Of a DNA stretch of 64,000 bases, positions 49,818-57,762 are shown piece by piece. The stretch comes from Streptomyces ferrugineus (GTDB lineage: Bacteria; Actinomycetota; Actinomycetes; Streptomycetales; Streptomycetaceae). Made by a program: the position numbers and the translations under genes. A model generated the notes under the pieces. It had not been told where the DNA came from, searched no databases, and saw only the letters and a program-made list of their open reading frames with translations. The stretch is from assembly GCF_015160855.1 (NCBI RefSeq), contig NZ_CP063373.1, forward strand, positions 1 to 64,000. The letters run 5' to 3'. Every line of letters starts with the position of its first letter. The stretch's first letter is position 1.

Positions 49818-51104
49818 GTGACCGGCCTGTCATCGCATGCTGCCCCTGATGTCGCGGCACGCGGGCTCTGGATGGGCCAGACGGCCTCCCAACTCGGCGA
49901 ACACACCAGCCTGGTGGTCCTGCCGCTCTTCGCCGTCCTGACCCTCGACGCCAGTGCCGGCGAACTGGGCGTCCTGCGTGCGGTGGGGCAAGCACCGATC
50001 CTGTTGCTCGCGCTCTTCGCCGGCGCGTGGGTGGACAGGTGGCGGACCCGCACGACGATGGTCCTCACGGACGCCGGCCGGGCGCTGGCCCTGGGTGCCG
50101 CCGCCCTGGCGGGCCTCTGTGGCCTGCTCGGTCTGCCCGGCCTGCTGGCGCTCGCCTTCACCGTCGGCGCCCTGTCCGTGTTCTTCGACGTGGCCTACCA
50201 GGCGTCTCTCGTACGGCTGGTGGAACGCGACCAACTGGTGCGCGGCAACAGCCTGCTCGAAGGCAGCCGGTCCGCGGCCCAGATCGGCGGCCCAGCGCTC
50301 GGCGGGGCATTGGTTTCCCTCCTCTCGGCGCCGATCGCCACCGCCTCCAGCGCGCTGTTCTTCGCGCTGTCGTTCCTGTCGATCCGGCGGATCCGCCGAG
50401 ACGAATCGCTCCCGGAGCGCCGCCCGGCACACGCTCCGCGGGTCTGGCGACGGATTCACGAGGGCCTGCGCTTCGTCGCCGGCGCCCCCGCGCTGCGGAC
50501 CGTGTGCCTCGCCTCGGCCGCCTTCCAGTTCTCCTTCGCGGCCATGATGACCGTCTACCTGCTCTTCCTGCCGCGGGAACTGCACCTGTCGGGCACCGTC
50601 GTAGGGCTGGCGCTGGCGGCGCCGGGCCCGGGCGCGCTCCTGGGCTCACTGCTGGCCGCCCGCCTGCCGGGCCGGTTCGGTTACGGCCTCGTCCTCGTCT
50701 GCGCGGCGGCACTCGGCGACGGCGTGTTCCTGTGTGTGCCCGCGCTGCACGGCTCCTCCGCGGTGACGGTGGCCGTGCTCCTCGTGGCCGGCTTCGTGTT
50801 CGGGACCGGCAGCCAACTGGTGAACGTCACGGTCATGGCCGTCCGGCAGGCCGTCACCCCGGACGGGATGCAGGGCCGCGCGGCCGCGACGATCACGTTC
50901 GTCGGCATGGGGCTGACCGCGCTCGGCTCACTGCTCGGCGGACTTCTCGCCGAGCAGTGGGGCCTGCGCACCGGTCTCCTGGTGACGGCCGCGGGCATGA
51001 TGCTGTCTCCGGTGGTGATGGCGGTGTCCCCACTCGCCCGCCTGGGACGGGAGCTTCCGACGGCGCCGTCACCTGTTCTTGGGCGGAGGCTCGGAAAGCG
51101 TTGA
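49818..51104 (+). CDS. Major facilitator superfamily transporter
   Basis: 428 residues, about twelve hydrophobic segments. The start GLWMGQTASQLGEHTSLVVL, the loop WVDRWRTRTTMVLTDAGRAL after helix 2-3 (the MFS A motif) and the central loop RRIRRDESLPERRPAHAPRV fit the enterobactin exporter EntS/DHA3-like group. The substrate is unknown. The start is uncertain: GTG 49818 gives the usual N-terminus but no good ribosome site is visible, and TTG 49803 is an alternative. The gene begins 83 bp after the TnpB-like gene, so its original promoter region may have been replaced by that insertion (inference). Confidence 0.82.
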   Translation: MTGLSSHAAPDVAARGLWMGQTASQLGEHTSLVVLPLFAVLTLDASAGELGVLRAVGQAPILLLALFAGAWVDRWRTRTTMVLTDAGRALALGAAALAGLCGLLGLPGLLALAFTVGALSVFFDVAYQASLVRLVERDQLVRGNSLLEGSRSAAQIGGPALGGALVSLLSAPIATASSALFFALSFLSIRRIRRDESLPERRPAHAPRVWRRIHEGLRFVAGAPALRTVCLASAAFQFSFAAMMTVYLLFLPRELHLSGTVVGLALAAPGPGALLGSLLAARLPGRFGYGLVLVCAAALGDGVFLCVPALHGSSAVTVAVLLVAGFVFGTGSQLVNVTVMAVRQAVTPDGMQGRAAATITFVGMGLTALGSLLGGLLAEQWGLRTGLLVTAAGMMLSPVVMAVSPLARLGRELPTAPSPVLGRRLGKR

Positions 51105-51341
51105 AAACCGGGGAGGCTGGGGGAGACCCAGACCCTGCTCTTCGCGTTCGCATGGAGTCGGACATAGAGGTGGACGGAGTTGAACGAAGAGGCTGTGCAC
51201 GCTGTCCGCCTCGGCCATTCGGCCGATCCGGCAGGCGCGTTCCGGCACGTAGGCTTCGCTGCGTAATCTTGAAGACGTGCGTGGCCGACAGGCTTGCCGG
51301 TCAGGCCGGTTCACCCGAGCGAATCCGAAGGATCAGCGAAC

Positions 51342-51857
51342 GTGTCGTTGAAGAACAGCCGTCGTCTCAGGCTCGCCTCCGTCGCCCTCGTCGTGGCGCT
51401 CTCCGGCCTGGCCACCGCAGGGCCGGCGATAGCCGCCACGCAGCCGCCCGTCGCACAGGCGCCGGCCGGATCGCAGGAGCAGACGCCCGCCGTCCCCACC
51501 GGCTTCGTCGACCTGCCCACCGCCCCCCTGACGGCCGACAGCGAGCAGCACGAGTTCACGGTCACCTACCGCAACGACGGCACGACGGACCGGACGGTCG
51601 CCCCGCAGCTCCTGGTGCTCTCGCCGGACGCCGGACCGTTCCTCGACCCGGCGGACATCAAGCTGGAACGGCGCACCTCGCACGGCTGCTGGGAGTCCGT
51701 GGAGGTCGGCACCCAGACAGGCACGCTGTTCACGGACCTGGCGACGGCCCGGCGCACCCTGCACGCGGGCGAGACGCTCACTCAGGTCTACCGGATCACC
51801 GTCGTCGACCCGCAGGCTGAGGGCACGGTGGCCCCGAGGGTGGCGCTGTACGACTGA
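51342..51857 (+). CDS. Secreted beta-rich protein, unknown function
   Basis: 171 residues. A Sec signal peptide (RLRLASVALVVALSGLATAG, cleavage near AIA-ATQ) leads into a Pro/Gln-rich stretch and an immunoglobulin-like domain (HEFTVTYRNDGTTDRTVAPQ, LTQVYRITVVDPQAEG). One Cys only (SHGCWESV). No sortase signal. I do not recognise a family beyond 'DUF11/Ig-like secreted'. GTG 51342 has GAAGGATC 8 nt upstream. The 237-bp gap before it shows nothing I can name. Confidence 0.75.
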   Translation: MSLKNSRRLRLASVALVVALSGLATAGPAIAATQPPVAQAPAGSQEQTPAVPTGFVDLPTAPLTADSEQHEFTVTYRNDGTTDRTVAPQLLVLSPDAGPFLDPADIKLERRTSHGCWESVEVGTQTGTLFTDLATARRTLHAGETLTQVYRITVVDPQAEGTVAPRVALYD

Positions 51858-51975
51858 ACGAGCCAACGGGCGGGGATTCGTGGAACTCCCGGGGCGGGGT
51901 GGACGTTGGCTGGATGACACGCGAAGCGCAAGCGGACGACCGGAACGACACAGGCTCAAGCCGAGGTGGCGACTG

Positions 51976-52545
51976 ATGGCGATGTGGGATCGACTCAAGG
52001 ACCAGGCCAAGGGACTGCAGCAGCAGGCCCAGGGCATGCGAGGTGCCGGCGGCCACGGCCAGCCAGGATCCGGGTCCGGCGGACACGGCCGCTCCGGCGG
52101 CGGCTCCAAGGCCCAGCTGGTCAGCGCGCTGAAGTCACAGCTCACCTCGCTCAAGACGGAGCTGAAGAGCGGTGCCTACCGGGACGCCAGCATGGCCATG
52201 TGCGCCCTGGTCGCCGCCGCCGACGGGAATGTCGACCCCGCTGAGCGGCAGCACGTGGAGTCGCTGATCCTGAACAACGACGTCCTGCAGAACTTCCCGT
52301 CCGAACAGCTCCGCCAGCGCTTCAACAAGCACGTCGACCAGCTCGCGTTCAACTTCCAGCAGGGCAAGACCCAGGCCCTCCAGGAGATCGCCAAGGCCGC
52401 GAAGAAGCCGACCGAGGCCCGGGCGGTCGTACAGACCGGCTTCGTGGTGGCCGGCGCGGACGGCTACATCGCCCCGGCCGAGGAGCAGGTCCTGCGCGAG
52501 GCATGCCAGGCACTCGGGCTGCCGGCCCAGGAGTTCGGGCTCTGA
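51976..52545 (+). CDS. TerB-family protein
   Basis: 189 residues. A Gly/Ser/His-rich linker (residues 20-45) precedes a TerB helical domain with its two acidic metal-binding loops, AAADGNVDPAERQHV and AGADGYIAPAEEQVL, and FNFQQGKTQALQEIAKAAKK between. TerB proteins bind divalent metals and are linked to tellurite resistance and membrane-associated stress complexes. No other ter genes are nearby. Two ATGs (51976, 51982) are possible; GAGGTGG lies upstream of the first. Monocistronic as far as can be seen. Confidence 0.9.
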   Translation: MAMWDRLKDQAKGLQQQAQGMRGAGGHGQPGSGSGGHGRSGGGSKAQLVSALKSQLTSLKTELKSGAYRDASMAMCALVAAADGNVDPAERQHVESLILNNDVLQNFPSEQLRQRFNKHVDQLAFNFQQGKTQALQEIAKAAKKPTEARAVVQTGFVVAGADGYIAPAEEQVLREACQALGLPAQEFGL

Positions 52546-52685
52546 GGCGACGGTAGTTAGCGGGCCGCGTCCGCGTCGGCCGACGTACGCGGTGTTCGGG
52601 CGGCGCGGCGCGGTCGGCGCATCGGGGGCGGGGAGACGGACACCCGGGAGGCCCGCGACGGGGGAAGCGGACGAACGGGGTCGGC

Positions 52686-53853
52686 TCAGATGTCCCAGGC
52701 CCCCGACGGCTCGTCGAGCCAGGCGCGTTGACCGTCCTTGGTGACCGTCAGGCCGAACCGTTCGAAGCCGGGTTCCCCGACCGAGCGCCACCATGCGAGC
52801 GCGGCGGCCGCCTCGTCCCAGAGCCTGCGCGGCCCGGACTGCCAGACCTGGGATTCCTCCTGGCCGTCACGGAACATGACGCACGCCCACGACCGGTCGG
52901 TCAGCCCGTAGAACCACGCAGGCCGGGCGCCGTCCCGCTTCTGCGCCACTGTGTGGAAGCAGTTGCGGACTCTCAGCCCTATCGCGAACCGCGTAGGCGT
53001 GAAGCGGCCCGCGCCGAGCAGATCGGTTTCCGTGACGGTCGTCGTGCTCCCGGTCGGCCCCACTCACGCCGTCCGTGACGTACGCGTGGTGCCCGGGGAA
53101 CGGCGACCGCTGAGCACGCATCTTCATGAACTCCACGGGCCTCAGGAAACGCCCGTCGGCGCTCCCGTCGTCGCCCACGACGAGCCGCACAAGGGCGTCT
53201 TCATTGCCGAAGTACGTACCCCACGGGGCGAGGACGATCCCCCCGGGCTGGGCGTCACGGATCCACGCAGCGGGAATCCGCCGCACCCCAGCCGTGGCAA
53301 TGATCCGGTCGTAAGGCCCTCCCGCCTCGTCGCCGTCCTCCCCGTCGCGTTCAAGCACCAGAAGAGGCACACCGAACCGGGCGCACCGCTCCCGTGCTGC
53401 GGCGGCCACCGCGGAATCGATCTCGATACTGGCGACGTTCTCGTGACCGAGCCGGTGGGCGAGCAGCGCCGCGTTCCAGCCCGTCCCCGTACCGATCTCC
53501 AGAACTCTGTGACCGGCCTCCACGTCCAGGTCCCTCAGCATGCGGAAGACCACGGACGGCATCGACGCCGACGACGTCGGCACACTGCCGCGCCCCTTGC
53601 TCCTGCCGTCGTCCCACTGCGTGACGACCGGCACGTCGGAGTTGGCGTACGAGAACCACAGGCCCGGCTCGCACTCCAGGTCCACGGTGACGGTGCGGCC
53701 GGTATCCATGTCGTACGGCCACATCCGCTTCGGCAGGAACGCGGACCGTGGCACAGCAGCGAAGGACGGCATCCAGTCAGCGCTCAGGTGCTTGCGCTCA
53801 AGGAGGGAACGGCCCAGCTCGGACCGCCCCTCCTCCACTCCTTCGAGAGTCAT
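52686..53853 (-). pseudogene. PIMT-like methyltransferase with one-base frameshift
   Basis: The first part encodes a protein-L-isoaspartate O-methyltransferase-like domain (RHLSADWMPSFAAVPRSAFL region, then VLEIGTGTGWNAALLAHRLG) and runs to about HHAYVTDGVSG. The conserved C-terminal part (TVAQKRDGARPAWFYGLTDR, QVWQSGPRRLWDEAAAALAW) is in another frame from 53063 down to 52686. Removing one G from the GGGG run at about 53057-53060 joins the two as VSGPTG. The joined product of about 389 residues would match the stand-alone 'FxLD-system methyltransferase' type of Streptomyces. Either a real mutation or a homopolymer read error. It follows the DUF6415 gene by 2 bp. Confidence 0.75.
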
Positions 53854-53855
53854 CC

Positions 53856-54506
53856 TCAGCCGATGACCTTTGGTCCGCCGTCGGGTGACGGCTCATCGGT
53901 CGGCCCGGGCCACGGCTCACCGGGCAGACCATCGCCGCCCTCGCCTCCGCCGCCTCCGCCGCCTCCGCCGCCTACGACCATCCGGTGAACCGCTTCTTCC
54001 CTCACCGAGCCCTCCTTGACTTCGGTCTTCGTACTCGCACACGAGACGTGGATCCGGCCGGACTGTTTCGCACCCCCGAAAGGGCTGACGCTCCCGTATG
54101 GCACCGACGCCTCATCGCTCTTGATCGGCTTGTCGCAGGCCAGGCACATGACCGCGCCTGTGAGCGTGGCATGGTGGTCGCACAGGGCCACGACGGAGCG
54201 GGCGAGCCGCATCGCGCGTTCGGTCTCGCCGTGCAGGCCTGCCGCCTCCGGCTCGTGCAGCCGCCGCTTCGCCTTGCCGACGCCGACCAAGGCGACTCGC
54301 GCGGGAACGTCGCTCGGGGGCCGACTCGCCGCGAGTTCCTCGATGGCCGGGATCAACCGCTGAAGGAAGCTATCGAGGTCCCGGTGCCAGAGCTTCAGGG
54401 TCTCGTGTCGCGGGAGCGTCCGCTGGTCGAGGAACCAAGACGCCGCGGAGCGCATCGTCGCTGGGTTGGGCGCATACGTGTCCGCCTCCTCCTGGGCGGT
54501 GTTCAC
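53856..54506 (-). CDS. DUF6415-family protein
   Basis: 216 residues. A helical N-terminal half (LPRHETLKLWHRDLDSFLQR, ARRVALVGVGKAKRRL region, RAMRLARSVVALCDHHATLT) is characteristic of the Streptomyces DUF6415 family, often labelled 'natural product biosynthesis protein'. A CLACDK motif, a later HVSCAST and a run of ten Gly (VVGGGGG...) follow. Molecular role unknown; such genes commonly sit in small regulatory cassettes with GntR and methyltransferase genes, as here. The GTG start overlaps the stop of the small upstream gene (GTGA). Confidence 0.75.
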   Translation of the reverse strand: MNTAQEEADTYAPNPATMRSAASWFLDQRTLPRHETLKLWHRDLDSFLQRLIPAIEELAASRPPSDVPARVALVGVGKAKRRLHEPEAAGLHGETERAMRLARSVVALCDHHATLTGAVMCLACDKPIKSDEASVPYGSVSPFGGAKQSGRIHVSCASTKTEVKEGSVREEAVHRMVVGGGGGGGGGGEGGDGLPGEPWPGPTDEPSPDGGPKVIG

Positions 54507-54703
54507 CGGGTCTCCGCCGACCGTTCAGTGCGGCAGCTCGGGCATGCGCAGGGCTGGGTCGGGGGCATCAGCGGCTGCGGCTCGGTGCCGTACAGGATGC
54601 CCACGGTGCCGCGCTCCTCGGTCACCGCGCCGTAGCGGTCCACGGTGTACACCCGAAGCGTCATCTTGAAGCCGGGATCTCTCGAGGTTGTAGCGTTCGT
54701 CAT
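54503..54703 (-). CDS. Small protein with C-terminal CxxC motif
   Basis: 66 residues. RVYTVDRYGAVTEERGTVGI is a beta-rich start; CACPSCRTERSAETR at the end gives a CPSC pair. Similar short proteins precede DUF6415 genes in other Streptomyces (from memory). ATG 54703 has GAGAGAGCAGG upstream. It is the first gene of the operon with DUF6415 and the methyltransferase. A strong palindrome (54828-54853) lies about 125 bp upstream, so the divergent-looking GntR protein may control it. Confidence 0.6.
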   Translation of the reverse strand: MTNATTSRDPGFKMTLRVYTVDRYGAVTEERGTVGILYGTEPQPLMPPTQPCACPSCRTERSAETR

Positions 54704-54827
54704 GTCGACCTGCTCTCTCAGGTTGGCCACGCCCCGGGACCGTGTCAGCGGTCGCCGGGGTCCGCACTTCCGGCAGCCGGGCACAGCGCGGCCGCAGATA
54801 CGGCCGGCGAGCACGGCACAACAAAGA

Positions 54828-54853
54828 GACTGGACCGGTGGACCGGTCCAGTC
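54828..54853. promoter_or_regulatory. 26-bp palindrome between GntR stop and small operon
   Basis: Arms GACTGGACCGGT and ACCGGTCCAGTC pair perfectly around a GG centre. It is positioned upstream of the 54703 operon and downstream of the GntR gene. Confidence 0.65.
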
Positions 54854-54872
54854 AAGCGGCTCGGGAAAGGCG

Positions 54873-55592
54873 CTACCTCATCGGGTACCTGTCGGTCTCC
54901 TCGAACACGTGCGACGCAGTGACGCCCTCCTCGCACACCAAGGGACGTCGGTCCTGGTCATACGCCGAATGCAGCACGACGGCGACGGCAGCGGGCTGGG
55001 CCACCTCAAGCAGACGTGCCTCCTCCTCGGTGGCCAGACGCACTGTCTTGACGTCAACACCTTCAAAGGGCGAGCGGCCTGTTTCGCGTCGCACGTAGTG
55101 GGTCGTTCCCTCGGCGATCGGGCCCGTCATGGCCAGCCGAGGGGCAGAGTCCGCGATATCCGGCGGGAACCAGGCGGTGACCAGCGTGCCCGGAGTTCCA
55201 TCGTCCAGCAGGACCAGCCGCGCCCGGCGCAGTGCGGCTTCACCGGCCGCCAGACCGAGGACATCGCGCACGCGCTCCGGCGGCACCGCCCGGTCGGGCA
55301 CCCCCAGCCTCCGAAAAGGTGCGCCACCCGACACTCGTGCGGAACCTGCCCGACGCCCACCGGCAGGCCGTGCGACCGGCGTCTCCACCACTGTGAACCC
55401 CGCGCCTTGGCGTGCGATGACGAGGCCATCGTTGCGGAGCACGTCGTACGCCTTGACCACCGTCGCCCGAGACACATTCCACTGCTCCGCCAGGTCACGA
55501 CCAGACGGCAGCAGGTCGCCGGGACCGAACTCCCCGCCCGCGATCCGGGTCCGCAGGTCCTCGGCAATCTGCTCGTACTTCAGCAACGACAT
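54873..55592 (-). CDS. GntR-family regulator with UTRA domain (HutC type)
   Basis: 239 residues. The winged helix reads EQIAEDLRTRIAGGEFGPGD, LLPSGRDLAEQWNVSRATVV, KAYDVLRNDGLVIARQGAGF; the C-terminal 150 residues form a UTRA ligand-binding domain (LVTAWFPPDIADSAPRLAMT, HYVRRETGRSPFEGVDVKTV, YDQDRRPLVCEEGVTASHVF). A small-molecule effector is likely. ATG 55592 has GGAAGAG upstream. It is divergent from the methyltransferase at 55649, with a GGAC-TG-GTCC palindrome between, and a larger related palindrome lies beyond its stop. Confidence 0.93.
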   Translation of the reverse strand: MSLLKYEQIAEDLRTRIAGGEFGPGDLLPSGRDLAEQWNVSRATVVKAYDVLRNDGLVIARQGAGFTVVETPVARPAGGRRAGSARVSGGAPFRRLGVPDRAVPPERVRDVLGLAAGEAALRRARLVLLDDGTPGTLVTAWFPPDIADSAPRLAMTGPIAEGTTHYVRRETGRSPFEGVDVKTVRLATEEEARLLEVAQPAAVAVVLHSAYDQDRRPLVCEEGVTASHVFEETDRYPMR

Positions 55593-55610
55593 GAGTGCGC
55601 TCTTCCGATC

Positions 55611-55632
55611 ACTGGACTGGTCCACCGGTGAA
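55611..55632. promoter_or_regulatory. GntR-type palindrome at the divergent promoter
   Basis: TGGAC-TG-GTCCA at 55613-55624 followed by ACCGGTGA shares the ACTGGAC/ACCGGT words of the palindrome at 54828-54853, 19 bp upstream of the GntR start. Confidence 0.55.
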
Positions 55633-55648
55633 CCCCCAGAATGCCCCC

Positions 55649-56476
55649 ATGACGAGCCCCGAGGTAGCGCCGGAGATCGTGAGGTTCTACACCGAGACCA
55701 TCGATGAGGCCCATCGACTGAGTACGACAGCGGACGGCCAGCTCGAGATGGTACGCACGCAGGAACTGCTGCGCCGCTACCTGCCCCCACCGCCCGCCCG
55801 GATCCTCGACGTCGGCGGCGGGCCTGGGGCGCACGCCCGGTGGCTCATCGAGGACGGCTACACCCTGCACCTCATCGACCCGATCGCCCGTCACCTTGAG
55901 CAGGCCAAGCAGACCGGCGCCACCGTCGAACTCGGCGACGCCCGCCGGCTGACCGCCGAAGATGACTCCTACGACGTGGTGCTCCTGCTGGGCCCGCTCT
56001 ATCACCTTCTCAAGCGCGCCGACCGCGATCAGGCCCTCGCCGAGGCCCGTCGTGTACTCAAGCCGGGCGGCCTCCTGGCGGCCGCGGGCATCAACCGGTA
56101 CTCCAGCCTGTTCGAGCACGCCGCCTTCGCGCACCTCCACAAGGATGCGATGCGCAGGAGCATCGGCGACATCCTCGCCTCCCAGATCCACGACGGGAAG
56201 AAGGCGTTCACCGCTGCCTACTTCCACAGCGGCGAGCAGTTGCGCGACGAGGTGGCCGCGGCGGGCTTCGAGGCCGCCGAGGTGTTCGGCGTCGAGGGCC
56301 CGGCCTGGTCCCTGCTCGCCGCGGCCGAGCGAAACACCGGCAACGACTTCCGGCACTCCGCGCTCTTCGAATCGGCGCTCGCTGCGGCCCGCATGGCAGA
56401 GCCGTACCCGGAACTGCTGGCGGCAAGCTCCCACCTGCTGGCCGTCGGCCGGCGAGCAGGCACCTCCCCCGCGTGA
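55649..56476 (+). CDS. Class I SAM-dependent methyltransferase
   Basis: 275 residues. ILDVGGGPGAHARWLIEDGY (SAM glycine loop), LHLIDPIARHLEQAKQ, DVVLLLGPLYHLLKRADRDQ and ARRVLKPGGLLAAAGINRYS are standard methyltransf_11/25 blocks. The target is unknown. ATG 55649 or GTG 55628 can be the start. It is divergent from the GntR gene and probably its target through the palindrome at 55613. Its TGA overlaps a fortuitous GTG that reads into the IS110 remnant downstream. Confidence 0.88.
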   Translation: MTSPEVAPEIVRFYTETIDEAHRLSTTADGQLEMVRTQELLRRYLPPPPARILDVGGGPGAHARWLIEDGYTLHLIDPIARHLEQAKQTGATVELGDARRLTAEDDSYDVVLLLGPLYHLLKRADRDQALAEARRVLKPGGLLAAAGINRYSSLFEHAAFAHLHKDAMRRSIGDILASQIHDGKKAFTAAYFHSGEQLRDEVAAAGFEAAEVFGVEGPAWSLLAAAERNTGNDFRHSALFESALAAARMAEPYPELLAASSHLLAVGRRAGTSPA

Positions 56477-56579
56477 GCCGTCCTAGCGTTTCCACGCCGC
56501 GCGACACCCTCAGCCTTCTCGACCCAGTCGAGACACCAGTCAGCGAATCCGACCTGCCCAAGGGGACTGAACCGCCCGT

Positions 56580-57336
56580 CCCCAGGACGCTCGTCGAGCC
56601 ACACTTGCCCGCGTTGTGGGCCGGACACAACTCAGCGGCATCTTCCCCGCAGGAGAGGGCCTTCGACTACGCCGAACACGAAGGCGCGCTGATCCTGCTC
56701 ACCGGCTATCAGACGCCGACGGTCATACGCCGCCGCGGCCAGAGCCGCCTCACTGCCTGGCTGGCAGGCCGCAAGGTGCGCAACCCCGACGCGGTGGCCG
56801 CTAACGCGCTGCAAGCCGCGCAAGCACAGCACGCCGAGCTGCCCGGACAGGACATAGCCGTCGGCATCGTCGCGGACACCGCCACGCAGATCCTCGCGCT
56901 GGACCAGCAGATCTGGCACACCTTCCGCGCTCACCCGCAGGCCCACATCATCGAGTCCCTACCGGGCATGGGCCCGATCCTGGGCGCCGAGTTCATCGTC
57001 TCCGCGGGAGACCTCGCCGCCTACCCCGACTCAGGGCACCTCGCCTCCGCCGCCGGCTTCGTGCCCGTTCCGCGCGACTCCGGACGCCGCACCGGCAACC
57101 TCCACCGCCCCAAGCGCTACAGCCGACGCCTGCGCCGCGTCTCCTACCTCTCCGCGCAGACCAGCATCGTCCGCGACGGCCCCAACCGCGACTACTACCT
57201 CAAGAAGCGACGCGACGGCTGCAAGCACATCCAAGCCGTCATCGCCCTCGCCCGTCGACGCGTCAATGTGCTCTGGGCCCTACTGCGCGATGGAGGGCTC
57301 TTCACCCTCCCCCCACCAACTGCGCACGCTGCTTGA
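56580..57336 (+). pseudogene. IS110-family transposase remnant
   Basis: Residual C-terminal two-thirds of an IS110/IS1111-type transposase. AFDYAEHEGALILLTGYQTP, VIESLPGMGPILGAEFIVSA-like text, HLASAAGFVPVPRDSGRRTG and ARRRVNVLWALLRDG are diagnostic (Transposase_20 region with its conserved Ser). The N-terminal DEDD nuclease domain is missing. A one-base deletion near 56655 puts the preceding piece (RTQLSGIFPAGE) in another frame. Not functional. It marks past transposition at the edge of the accessory region. Confidence 0.8.
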
Positions 57337-57399
57337 ACAGGCCAGCGCTCCCCACCTCCCTGGCGATAGCCTGCGAGCCACCCCAGAGAGGCGGGTCCA

Positions 57400-57678
57400 G
57401 TGGGCTTCGACGCAGAACGATCAGAGCGCATCGCCGCCATGCGGGAAACCGCCCGGCCCGTCTGGGAGGCAAGTGGCAATACGGACGTCCTCCAGCAGTT
57501 CCTCAAGGACAACGGGTGCCACGGAGTGGAAGCCGTGTTCGTCACCATGGGCCTCTTGGACTGCGATCTTGCCGAAGCCCAACGCGCCTTCTTCAGCGCC
57601 CCGTGCCGCGACGCCGAACGCCGGTTCCACAACGAAGCCTTGGACCTGCTTGCCAAGGACGCCGCCAACGACGCCTGA
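57400..57678 (+). CDS. Small hypothetical protein
   Basis: 92 residues. SERIAAMRETARPVWEASGN, VLQQFLKDNGCHGVEAVFVT and MGLLDCDLAEAQRAFF suggest a compact helical fold, vaguely like the C-terminal part of ribosomal L7/L12-like domains used in some immunity or regulatory proteins, but I cannot name the family. GTG 57400 has GAGGCGGG upstream. It sits between the IS110 remnant and the metallopeptidase cassette, convergent with the latter. Confidence 0.6.
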   Translation: MGFDAERSERIAAMRETARPVWEASGNTDVLQQFLKDNGCHGVEAVFVTMGLLDCDLAEAQRAFFSAPCRDAERRFHNEALDLLAKDAANDA

Positions 57679-57762
57679 CCGCAGGCGGTGCCATGACTGG
57701 GCCATTGAGACTCCACGGACCTAAGTGGCACAGCCCGCTGAATCAGTAATCAACCTCGCGAT

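Noticed and set aside
53930..53985. GCC-triplet run as a CRISPR-like or microsatellite element
   Set aside because: It is the coding run for ten glycines in the DUF6415 protein.
52686..54703. FxLD lanthipeptide cluster
   Set aside because: The methyltransferase type and DUF6415 suggest it, but there is no precursor with an FxLD leader and no lanthionine synthetase in the window.
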